From contig JARLFX010000230.1 of assembly GCA_031296355.1 (NCBI GenBank), positions 1-36,342 on the forward strand: a DNA stretch of 36,342 bases, read 5' to 3'. This stretch comes from Acidobacteriaceae bacterium. GTDB lineage: Bacteria; Acidobacteriota; Terriglobia; Terriglobales; Acidobacteriaceae. This document shows positions 1 to 6,720 of the stretch, one piece after another (position 1 is the stretch's first letter; each line of letters opens with the position of its first letter). A model generated the notes under the pieces. It had not been told where the DNA came from and ran no database searches. It worked only from the letters and a program-made list of their open reading frames with translations. A program made the position numbers and the translations under genes.

Positions 1-43
1 GGCAAGTTAGAAATTTCAACTACAGAAAGCAAAGGAAAACAAA

Positions 44-1069
44 ATGGCTAAGACTTACCACGACGCAGATGCAGACCTCTCCATCATCCAGGGCAAGAAG
101 GTCGCCATCATCGGCTACGGCTCACAGGGCCACGCCCATGCGCTCAACCTGAAAGACTCCGGCGTGCATGTCGTCGTCGGCCTCCGCGCAGATTCCACCT
201 CCGTCGCCAAAGCGCAGAAGGCCGGCCTCGAAGTGAAGTCCGTCGCCGACGCCACCAAGTGGGCAGACGTCATCATGATGCTCACCCCCGACCAGATCAC
301 GCACAAGATCTACGCAGCCGATGTCGAGCCCAGCCTCACCCCCGGCAAGACGCTCATGTTCGCCCACGGCTTCAACATCCGCTTCAAGACCATCACCCCG
401 CCCAAGGGCGTGGATGTCTCGCTGGTCGCGCCCAAGGCCCCCGGCCACCGCGTTCGCGAGGTCTTCGTTGAAGGCGGCGGCGTTCCCGCGCTCGTCGCAG
501 TGGAGCAGGATGCCAGCGGCAATGCGCTCGCCCAGGCACTCAGCTACGCCAAGGGCATCGGCACCACCCGCGCCGGCGTGCTGCAGACCACCTTCACCGA
601 AGAGACTGAAACCGACCTCTTCGGCGAGCAGGCCGTGCTCTGCGGCGGCACCGCTGCGCTGGTCAAGGCAGGCTTTGAGACGCTGGTGGAAGCCGGATAT
701 CAGCCCGAGCTGGCCTACTTCGAGTGCCTGCACGAGCTCAAGCTCATCGTCGATCTGATGTACCGCGGCGGCCTCGCCTACATGCGCTACTCCATCTCTG
801 ACACCGCGGAGTGGGGCGACTACGTTGCCGGCCCGCGCATCGTGACCGCTGACGTGAAGAAGGCCATGCGCAAGCTGCTCGACGAGATCCAGGACGGCTC
901 CTTCGCCGCGAAGTTCATCGAGGAGAATGAGACCGGCCGCAAAAACTTCGCCTCCATCCGCGCCAGCGAAGCTGCTCACAAGATTGAGACCGTCGGCGCC
1001 AGCCTCCGCTCTGCCATGCCCTTCCTTGACCCGGTCAAGGTGGAAAACGGCAGCGTCGTCAAGGCTTAA
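44..1069 (+). CDS. ilvC: Ketol-acid reductoisomerase (class I)
   Basis: This enzyme carries out the second step of valine, leucine and isoleucine synthesis: Mg2+-dependent alkyl migration and NADPH-dependent reduction of acetolactate or acetohydroxybutyrate. At 341 aa it has the length of the short class I enzymes. The N-terminal Rossmann fold shows the dinucleotide loop [17 protein letters not shown] (from about residue 24). The C-terminal knotted helical domain carries the acidic metal ligands in [14 protein letters not shown] and the [17 protein letters not shown] stretch. The start is supported by AAGGA at 32-36, 7 nt before the ATG. The gene begins 43 bp into the window, so any upstream ilvBN genes are not visible. 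A strong terminator follows. Confidence 0.97.
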   Translation: MAKTYHDADADLSIIQGKKVAIIGYGSQGHAHALNLKDSGVHVVVGLRADSTSVAKAQKAGLEVKSVADATKWADVIMMLTPDQITHKIYAADVEPSLTPGKTLMFAHGFNIRFKTITPPKGVDVSLVAPKAPGHRVREVFVEGGGVPALVAVEQDASGNALAQALSYAKGIGTTRAGVLQTTFTEETETDLFGEQAVLCGGTAALVKAGFETLVEAGYQPELAYFECLHELKLIVDLMYRGGLAYMRYSISDTAEWGDYVAGPRIVTADVKKAMRKLLDEIQDGSFAAKFIEENETGRKNFASIRASEAAHKIETVGASLRSAMPFLDPVKVENGSVVKA

Positions 1070-1086
1070 TCCATCCACGCATCACG

Positions 1087-1120
1087 GGGCGGCATCCAAT
1101 GGATGCCGCCCTTTCCTTTT
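1087..1120 (+). terminator. Rho-independent terminator of ilvC
   Basis: An 11-bp perfect stem (GGGCGGCATCC at 1087-1097, GGATGCCGCCC at 1101-1111) has a 3-nt AAT loop and is followed by TTTCCTTTT. It starts 17 bp after the ilvC stop codon and separates ilvC from the kinase gene. Confidence 0.9.
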
Positions 1121-1166
1121 GCACCCCTATCGCTTCATGACAAAATAGCCCCAGAGGACTCCCCCA

Positions 1167-2618
1167 ATGCCCTCCCCGACCGCAGTCACTACACGCCGCT
1201 CCACAACTGAAGAAGTTGTCGCTGCACTGCGCCATGTTTCACCGCTGCAGGACATGCGCGACGAAGACTACCTCTGGCTGGCAGAGCATGGCAGCGAGCG
1301 CTTCGCCACTTCCGGCAGCATCATCTTCCGCGAAGGCGCGCCCGTCACCGGCATGACCATCCTGCTGCGCGGCGAGGTGCAGGTGCAACGCCAGAACTCC
1401 GGCCCCATAGCCTTCTTCATCGCGCGGAGCGGCCAGATCACTGGCCTGCTCCCCTACTCGCGCATGAAGAACTACGGCGGCGATGGCCGCATGATCGGCG
1501 ATGGCTGGGCGCTCGACATCGCCAAGGAAGACTTCCCCGCCATGCTGGCCGCCATCCCTTCCATGGCCCAGCGCTGCGTCACCGTGCTGCTGTCGCGCGT
1601 CCGCGAGGTGACCCGGCTGGAGCAGCAGGCGGAGAAGCTGAACGCCATCGGCAAGCTGGCCGGCAATCTCTCGCACGAGCTCAACAACCCCGCCTCTGCC
1701 GCACAGCGGGCCGCACGCACGCTGCTGGGCGAGCTGCGCCACTACGGAGACCAGAAGTACCAGCTTGGCACCATGTGCCTGAACGAGGAGCAGAGAGCCC
1801 GCTACGGCGCGTGGGTGGGCAAAGCGCGCGCCGTGGTGCCGGTTGGCGGCGTTACCGATGCGCAGGCGGCTACCAGTGCTATCGAGCAAGCTGACCGCGA
1901 AGACGCCATCACCCGCTGGCTGAATGCGCACGCCGTGAGCGATGCGTGGCAGGTCGCCTCGACATTGGCGGAGACCAGTATCTCGGTGGAGCTGCTGGAT
2001 GAGCTTGCGGGCTTTGCCGACCCCGATGTGCTGCCGGTTGCCATTCGCTCCTTCGCGTCTGCACTGCGCGCCGAACGCATGACCGAAGCCGTGCTGGACA
2101 GTACCGCGCGCATCTTCGACCTGATTCGCGCGATCAAGGATTATTCGTATATGGATCAAGCCGCGGTGCAGGAAGTGGATCTGCCCGCTGCGCTGGATAA
2201 CACGCTCACCATGCTGAACTCACGCATGAACGGCATTACCGTGGAGCGATGTTATGAAGCGGAGATGCCGTTGATCCAGGCGTATGGAAGCGAATTAAAT
2301 CAGGTATTTACGGTGCTGATTGAGAATGCGCTGGAGGCGATGGAGGGGGCGGGGACGCTGCAGGTGAAGATTGCGCGGAGCGGTGAGATGGCGCTGGTGG
2401 AGGTGCGGGACTCCGGCCACGGCATTGCGCCGGAGCTGAGCAGCCGCATCTTCGAGCCGTTCTTCACGACGAAGGCGGTGGGGGACGGGCTGGGGCTGGG
2501 GCTGGACACGGCGCAACGCATCGTAGCGCGGCACCGCGGCTTCATCACCATGGAGTCCAAGCCGGGGGCGACCTGCTTTCAGGTGCGCCTGCCGCTGGAG
2601 CTCACTGAGGCGTACTAG
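1167..2618 (+). CDS. Histidine kinase with N-terminal cyclic-nucleotide-binding-like domain
   Basis: A predicted cytoplasmic sensor kinase of 483 aa with no membrane segments. Residues about 25-140 form a cNMP-binding/CRP-like beta-roll (GSIIFREGAPVTGMTILLRG). The dimerisation helix carries the H-box LSHELNNP with phospho-acceptor His170. A spacer of roughly 150 residues follows, longer than in a typical HisKA kinase, before the HATPase domain: N-box around Asn387 (LIENALEAM), G1 DSGHGIAPE, F-box FEPFFTTK and G2 GLGLGLDTAQ. GAGGA at 1154-1158 lies 8 nt before the ATG. No response regulator is adjacent, so the partner is unknown. The ligand is also unknown: many CRP-like input domains do not bind cAMP or cGMP. 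The stop codon touches the stop of the convergent DUF427 gene. Confidence 0.88.
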   Translation: MPSPTAVTTRRSTTEEVVAALRHVSPLQDMRDEDYLWLAEHGSERFATSGSIIFREGAPVTGMTILLRGEVQVQRQNSGPIAFFIARSGQITGLLPYSRMKNYGGDGRMIGDGWALDIAKEDFPAMLAAIPSMAQRCVTVLLSRVREVTRLEQQAEKLNAIGKLAGNLSHELNNPASAAQRAARTLLGELRHYGDQKYQLGTMCLNEEQRARYGAWVGKARAVVPVGGVTDAQAATSAIEQADREDAITRWLNAHAVSDAWQVASTLAETSISVELLDELAGFADPDVLPVAIRSFASALRAERMTEAVLDSTARIFDLIRAIKDYSYMDQAAVQEVDLPAALDNTLTMLNSRMNGITVERCYEAEMPLIQAYGSELNQVFTVLIENALEAMEGAGTLQVKIARSGEMALVEVRDSGHGIAPELSSRIFEPFFTTKAVGDGLGLGLDTAQRIVARHRGFITMESKPGATCFQVRLPLELTEAY

Positions 2619-2903
2619 TTACTTGAGGATCTCAACGCCGCGCCAGAAGGCGACGTGATACTTGAGCTTGCGGGCGGTGGGCTTGGGGTCTGGGTAATAC
2701 CAGGCGGCGTCGGAGTTCTCCTGGCCGTCTACCTGGACGGTGTAGTACCGCGCCTGGCCCTTCCATGGGCAGCTTGAGGTGGTGGAACTGCTCTTGAGAT
2801 ACTCACGCTTCACAGCGGTATCCGGGAAGTAGATGTTGCCTTCAACAGTCTCTACTGCATCGCTCTCGGCCAGAACCTGACCATTCCAAATTGCCTTTGC
2901 CAT
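2619..2903 (-). CDS. DUF427 family protein
   Basis: A small protein of 94 aa with the DUF427 fold, seen in AKAIWNGQVLAESD near the N-terminus, then SCPWKGQARYYTV and the C-terminal YHVAFWRGVEI. Its biochemical role is not established. The frame stays open to a TTG at 2930, but the ATG at 2903 gives the usual family N-terminus (MAKAIWNG) and has GGAAGG about 12 nt upstream. I therefore chose the ATG. Its TAA (2619-2621) directly abuts the TAG of the convergent kinase gene (2616-2618), leaving no room for a terminator between them. Confidence 0.85.
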   Translation of the reverse strand: MAKAIWNGQVLAESDAVETVEGNIYFPDTAVKREYLKSSSTTSSCPWKGQARYYTVQVDGQENSDAAWYYPDPKPTARKLKYHVAFWRGVEILK

Positions 2904-3095
2904 AACGGGTCGTAACCTTCCAGTTTTCAAAGACTTACATCGGGCGCTGCACGTTCCCTAAACGCCTATATGAAGTTATTTTAGCAGGGTTTTCGCAACA
3001 TTTCCAGTGCAGGCGGCACTGTGGACCATAATGGCGGGGAAATTGCAATGGGGAGTGCCAAAATGGTACTGGTATCCCCTCCCCCCTGCCTTAAT

Positions 3096-3193
3096 CTAAA
3101 TATCCTGTTTGCAATGACTTAGCCTATTCGATATGCGCTAAATATTTCAAAACAAACAGGTTAGATATCAAATATTTGCAAACAAAGGAGTTA
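3096..3193. repeat. Three degenerate 26-nt intergenic units
   Basis: Three 26-nt units lie at 3096-3121, 3138-3163 and 3168-3193. Each begins with (C/T)(T/C)AAATAT and ends with GTTA or CTTA. The last two share AAATATTT, then AAAC-AAA, then a purine-rich run before GTTA. The spacing from unit to unit is 42 and then 30 nt. The first and second units also contain an 8-bp inverted repeat (CCTGTTTG at 3104-3111, CAAACAGG at 3153-3160). The block is AT-rich against a GC-rich genome. It lies in the gene-free stretch 2904-3754. I see no coding potential; function unknown. Confidence 0.6.
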
Positions 3194-3350
3194 CGGTCCC
3201 ATGCCGGGTCATGTGACTCTTACGGCTTATTTCTATTTTACCAAGTTTCGAGGGGAACTACGCCAAACTGGAATCACATTCTTTTTACGCGAAATTCGAG
3301 GAAAAAAACATGGATTACAGCCAGTTCTCACCACGAAGTTCGTTTTTTTT

Positions 3351-3402
3351 ATGGACGGTTTGTGGATGGTTCATGGACAGCTCGTGGATATTGCATGGAC
3401 AG
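3351..3402. repeat. 22-nt tandem repeat, about 2.4 copies
   Basis: Two adjacent 22-nt units (3351-3372 and 3373-3394) and a partial third (3395-3402) share the pattern ATGGAC(G/A)G, then GTGGAT, then T(T/G)C. They follow a run of eight T. The GTGGAT cores weakly resemble DnaA boxes (TGTGGATAA), but each differs at two positions. The rest of 2904-3754 has no gene that I can support: its ORFs are short, overlap in several frames and lack ribosome-binding sites. Confidence 0.6.
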
Positions 3403-3523
3403 TGATGTATCGCTTTGGGGGCCAAGGGGGTGAATGGCGTGGAGTACGGGTATGAAGGCGTAACCTCAGCGGCTGAAGCAAGGCAAAGAGACAAAGCGGT
3501 CGCCGCTGCGCGACGATGTCCCA

Positions 3524-3561
3524 CTCATCCCGCAATGAAACTGCGTGATGAATGGGGCACC
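3524..3561. repeat. Copy 1 of a 38-nt intergenic repeat core
   Basis: This core begins CTCATCCCGCAATGAAACTG and ends GGGGCACC. It is the first of five ungapped 38-nt copies in the window; the others are at 5222-5259, 5402-5439, 6314-6351 and 6512-6549. The shared sequence extends upstream to about 3501 (CGCCGCTGCGCGACGATGTC). It is an orphan copy, outside the roughly 350-bp unit that carries the other four. Confidence 0.8.
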
Positions 3562-3566
3562 CTGCC

Positions 3567-3595
3567 TTTATCGAACATACCTGCCTTGCTACAAT
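3567..3595 (+). promoter_or_regulatory. Possible sigma70 promoter for the membrane-protein gene
   Basis: A good -10 (TACAAT, 3590-3595) lies 17 nt after a poor -35 (TTTATC, 3567-3572). It would give a leader of about 150 nt before the ATG at 3755. The -35 matches consensus at only three positions, so confidence is low. Confidence 0.3.
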
Positions 3596-3754
3596 CCTTG
3601 CGATCTAAGAAGCCACACTGCTCATGCCGTTTGAAGTCAAATCGGATATAGGCGGGTCAGTCCTCCACCTCTATTGACTTCTTACTCCGTCGGATTACCA
3701 TGTTCGGCAGGAAACACCGGTCCTGTTCACAGCACCAGATTGGAATGCAAGTCA

Positions 3755-4792
3755 ATGGAATCCCACCCCATACAGAACCATTCAACTGAAGCCAGCGTGA
3801 AACCAGCGAGTCGCTTCCTGCGATTTGGGTTGGCGAGCATTGCTACCCTCATACTAGGCAGCTTGATTCTCGGAGTCATGCGTGCAACGGGCATGTTGGT
3901 GGGAGGTGTCACTGTATTCTTCCCGTTATACTTTGGGCAACTCGTACCATTCGCCCCTGTCCTTGGTATCGCCGCCGCGGCCTATCCGCGTCGATGGCTT
4001 TCCCACCGTCACAACGCATTTATCGTAGCGGTGGTTGGAGCGGCGGTGGGGTGCCTGTGCTACTACGTGGTCCAGGAACGGATAGCGTGGTTGAGTCATC
4101 ATGCAGCAGCAACAACCGGTATGCAGAACATTCCGTGGTGGGCCCGCTACTCGTTTTGGATGGTCACGCCTGTCTTCGAATTTCAGGTTGTATCGTGCTG
4201 GATCACTGTAGGCGCGTTAGCCATGCTGGTGACATTGACCCGCAGAACGCGAACCGTTCTGGTCGCCGCCGCCGCGCTCTCCGTGCTGGCGGTGATTCTG
4301 CCATCCCGGATTTTCAACTTTGTGAAGCACAACCAACAACTCACTGTAGCTTTTGTAGTTCCGGTCAGTCCTGGTGGGAGTGCGGCGAGACCAATGCGGA
4401 CTTTTAGCGTCACCACTGGATCCCATTGGCTTAGCAAAGCGGAAGCAGATGCAGTGGCAACCCATGCCCTGGAAGAGTTACGCAAGGCGGGACTTCCCGG
4501 CCCATATCGCGTAGCCGAAGTCAATCAATCCGGCACAGGGAAGAAGGCTCTTCAGATTATCGTTTTGAATCCTCCTGTCCCCGCCGAAGCGCAGCTACCG
4601 CAACCCGACGGTACGGAGTTGATCTATGTTTCACAACCAGACGGTTGGCACACAATCCCCGCGCAAGGTCGAACGCTCGGTCGCAATACTGAGATTCAAG
4701 GGCCAACTACGGGCTATCGTTGGATGGCATTCTATTGGATTCAAACGGCGACCTATCCAGATAAATTCGGGGGGGCAATTTGGCCAAACTGA
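3755..4792 (+). CDS. Membrane protein of unknown function
   Basis: I do not recognise the family. The 345-aa protein has a polar N-terminus and then about five hydrophobic segments, at residues 24-41, 49-77, 88-106, 133-161 and 167-184. A soluble C-terminal region of about 160 residues follows; it contains SHWLSKAEADAVATHALEELRKAGL and ends AIWPN. The open frame begins at a TTG at 3674, but the ATG at 3755 removes 27 residues with no membrane character and has GGAA 9 nt upstream, so I chose it. The base composition is less GC-rich than the flanking housekeeping genes, and the gene sits in a repeat-bearing island, which suggests acquisition by transfer. No neighbour suggests a role. Confidence 0.65.
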   Translation: MESHPIQNHSTEASVKPASRFLRFGLASIATLILGSLILGVMRATGMLVGGVTVFFPLYFGQLVPFAPVLGIAAAAYPRRWLSHRHNAFIVAVVGAAVGCLCYYVVQERIAWLSHHAAATTGMQNIPWWARYSFWMVTPVFEFQVVSCWITVGALAMLVTLTRRTRTVLVAAAALSVLAVILPSRIFNFVKHNQQLTVAFVVPVSPGGSAARPMRTFSVTTGSHWLSKAEADAVATHALEELRKAGLPGPYRVAEVNQSGTGKKALQIIVLNPPVPAEAQLPQPDGTELIYVSQPDGWHTIPAQGRTLGRNTEIQGPTTGYRWMAFYWIQTATYPDKFGGAIWPN

Positions 4793-5102
4793 ACCTGTTC
4801 TCAAGCGTCGGGCCTGGCTGGAATGGCGAGTCGCCAGAAGAGTCTGGTTTCGGCAAATTCGATTGACCGTCGGCCACCGGCTGGCGGTGGCGGCATAACA
4901 GTGCAGCAAGCAACAACGCTCCTTTCGTTACCGGAGACTTGACCCAGTACGAGATTTATCCCATACATATTTTCGCCTCTCGCGCGAAAGGATGATCGTT
5001 TTGAATGCCGGATCTCGCTTACAGTGCGATCTGTAGACATTTGTGTATTTCCGCTTCGCGGGCGTATTACGGGTAACCCGGATATTGCCTGCTCTGAGCC
5101 AA
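4793..5102. other. Non-coding stretch between membrane-protein gene and direct repeat
   Basis: I see no supportable gene, RNA or terminator here. A minus-strand ORF across 4801-5169 lacks a ribosome-binding site and recognisable motifs, and it runs into the repeat. There are only short dyads, such as CGGGTAACCCG near 5070. Confidence 0.5.
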
Positions 5103-5441
5103 TGACGGGCAAACAGGACATTGCTCCTTCCCGTGAGGGGCAACTTACTGCTTGTCGAGCCAGTCGCAAGTTTGAATTTTCATCGACTTTTGTGCAGTCT
5201 CAATATCTTTTATTTCCGACGCTCATCCTGCGATAAGGCTGCGTGGTGGATGCGGCAGCATTTGTGCGGCGGAAGCTCTCTGGTGGTATGGGTGACGTGG
5301 GGAGCGTCGGGATTCTTCGCCTGCGGCTCAGAATGACACGGTTGAGAGTGGTAGTAATGGGAAGATGGGCGGGAGCGTCGCCGCTACGCGACGATATACC
5401 ACTCATCCCGCGATGAAGCTGCGTGATGAATGGGGCACCCG
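5103..5441. repeat. Left copy of a roughly 350-bp direct repeat
   Basis: The unit begins TGACGGGCAAACAGGACATTG and runs to GGGGCACCCG. It matches 6196-6551 closely in the same orientation, with small indels near 5345-5380. Inside it are two 38-nt cores, at 5222-5259 and 5402-5439. Between them, at about 5310-5338, is a variant of the ATTCTTCG..CTCAGAATGACA element. The first 20 bases resemble a decayed insertion-sequence end, but no transposase is present. The two copies bracket the DUF805 gene. Confidence 0.82.
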
Positions 5442-5622
5442 ACTCTGTGGCACGCGGGGCGATTGGCGGGAGCGGAGATGGAAGGAGCGTTCGCATGCAG
5501 CGCGAATGCCTACACATCGCATCAAGCCGCGACGTATGGGGGTCGCCTGCCTACTTCTTGTTTGCCGACCATAGGGACATTGGACTCGGAACTGTAAGTT
5601 AACTGGCAATGGAAGTTCTTCC

Positions 5623-5651
5623 TTGACTTGGGAAAGTCGCACCATGATTAT
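5623..5651 (+). promoter_or_regulatory. Candidate promoter of the DUF805 gene
   Basis: TTGACT (5623-5628) and GATTAT (5646-5651) are separated by 17 nt, with five and four consensus matches. The predicted start near 5658 leaves a leader of about 33 nt carrying the AAGGA ribosome-binding site. Confidence 0.5.
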
Positions 5652-5690
5652 GGTGTGGTCTTCCCGATACAAGTTGGTCAAGGATCACAG

Positions 5691-6095
5691 ATGACTTTCA
5701 CGGAGTCTATTAAGACATGCTTTGCAAAGTATGCGAGATTCAAAGGCAGAGCATCGCGGTCGGAGTACTGGTGGTTTCAGCTCTTCGGTATTGCCTTTTA
5801 TCTAGCTGCCTATGTGCCCGGTTTGCTTCTTAATAAATATCCGATAATTGAACTGCTTTCATGTTTAGCGTGGCTGGCTATTATCGTTCCCTCAGTATCT
5901 GTTATGGTTCGCCGTTTGCACGACACCGAGCACTCAGGATGGTGTTATTGGCTTGGGTTTATTCCAATTGTGGGCGCAATTCTGCTCATATGGACCTGCA
6001 GGAGAGGTACCGATGGGGAAAATCAATACGGGCCAGATCCTTTCATTCCTTTTGAAAGCATTCAACCTGAGATTCAACCGGGGAGTATTGGCTAG
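5691..6095 (+). CDS. DUF805 family inner-membrane protein
   Basis: A 134-aa integral membrane protein with the full DUF805 signature: FKGRASRSEYWWF (residues 17-29), hydrophobic segments at about 30-47 and 54-72, RRLHDTEHSGW (74-84), a third hydrophobic segment at about 86-101, and the ending RRGTDGENQYGPDP. Family members (E. coli YhaH/YhaI type) have no firmly established function. The ATG at 5691 has AAGGA at 5680-5684. A TTG further upstream in the same frame is not needed and would add residues foreign to the family. The gene is less GC-rich than the flanking housekeeping genes and sits between two direct repeats. Confidence 0.85.
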   Translation: MTFTESIKTCFAKYARFKGRASRSEYWWFQLFGIAFYLAAYVPGLLLNKYPIIELLSCLAWLAIIVPSVSVMVRRLHDTEHSGWCYWLGFIPIVGAILLIWTCRRGTDGENQYGPDPFIPFESIQPEIQPGSIG

Positions 6096-6152
6096 AAAAC
6101 CCAGTCGTCGCGGCAGACTTCGTAGTCTTGATAAAGCCTAGTATTATCTATA

Positions 6153-6177
6153 CCAATGGTCGTATTACCACCATTGG
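6153..6177. other. Short hairpin downstream of the DUF805 gene
   Basis: A 7-bp dyad (CCAATGG at 6153-6159, CCATTGG at 6171-6177) has an 11-nt loop. It lacks a T-tract, so it may be only a weak terminator or an RNA-stabilising hairpin. Confidence 0.35.
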
Positions 6178-6195
6178 AATTATGTAGTGCCCTAG

Positions 6196-6551
6196 TGACG
6201 GACAAACTGGACATTGCTCCTCCTGCGAGGGGCAACTTCCTGCTTGTCGAGCCAGTCGCAAGTTTGTATTTTCATCGACTCTTGTGCAGTCTCAATGTCT
6301 TTTGTTTCCGATGCTCATCCTGCGATAAGGCTGCGCGGCGAATGCGGCAGCATTTGTGCGGCGGAAGCTCTCTGCGGTATGGGTGACGTGGGGAGCGTCG
6401 GGATTCTTCGCCTGCGGCTCAGAATGACACGGTTGAGATGAGGGGAGCGGAGGAAGATGGGCGGGAGCGGTTCGAGCTCCGCTCGGGTGGCCGCTGCGCG
6501 ACGATGTCCCACTCATCCCGCGATGAAACTGCGTGATGAATGGGGCACCCG
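6196..6551. repeat. Right copy of the roughly 350-bp direct repeat
   Basis: This begins TGACGGACAAACTGGACATTG and ends at GGGGCACCCGG. It contains 38-nt cores at 6314-6351 and 6512-6549 and the same internal CTCAGAATGACAC segment (about 6402-6430). It is slightly longer than the left copy because of insertions around 6437-6490. The remainder of 6096-6720 holds no gene. Confidence 0.82.
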
Positions 6552-6587
6552 GCGGTTTGCGGCGCGAACGGCATTGGTAGAGAAGCA

Positions 6588-6614
6588 GATTCTTCGCTGC
6601 GCTCAGAATGACAG
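6588..6614. repeat. CHSERSEE-type dispersed repeat element
   Basis: GATTCTTCGCTGCGCTCAGA followed by ATGACAG. Its reverse complement reads CHSERSEE in one frame. I know that motif as a common spurious-ORF signature of short dispersed intergenic repeats in many bacterial genomes. It is not coding. Confidence 0.6.
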
Positions 6615-6667
6615 GGTATATAAAGCGAACTTTGCGATAACACCAGCTTGGGCATCGGCAAGTAAAC

Positions 6668-6698
6668 AAAAGCGCCCGGAGTAACTCCGGGCGCTTTT
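6668..6698 (-). terminator. Terminator of topA (probably bidirectional)
   Basis: A perfect 14-bp stem (AAAAGCGCCCGGAG at 6668-6681, CTCCGGGCGCTTTT at 6685-6698) has a TAA loop. On the minus strand it lies 22 bp after the topA stop and ends in TTTTGTTT. The A/T symmetry would also let it stop plus-strand transcription leaving the island. Confidence 0.9.
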
Positions 6699-6720
6699 AT
6701 TGTTAGACCATACGAACGGC

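Noticed and set aside
122..1078. 318-aa minus-strand ORF across ilvC
   Set aside because: A shadow of a GC-rich gene in another frame. The plus-strand product is a full ketol-acid reductoisomerase with all motifs.
3096..3402. CRISPR array
   Set aside because: The repeats are few, degenerate and unevenly spaced, with no unique spacers of constant length and no cas genes nearby.
3176..3455. Short plus-strand ORFs in the region after the 26-nt units
   Set aside because: They overlap in two frames, run through the 22-nt tandem repeat and lack protein-like features. One has GGAG-like sequence upstream, but no family resemblance.
5103..6551. Composite transposon around the DUF805 gene
   Set aside because: The flanking repeats carry no transposase and show no terminal inverted repeats or target-site duplication that I could see. 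Direct-repeat flanking is reported instead.
6419..6661. Minus-strand ORF containing CHSERSEE
   Set aside because: A known type of spurious translation of a dispersed intergenic repeat, not a protein.
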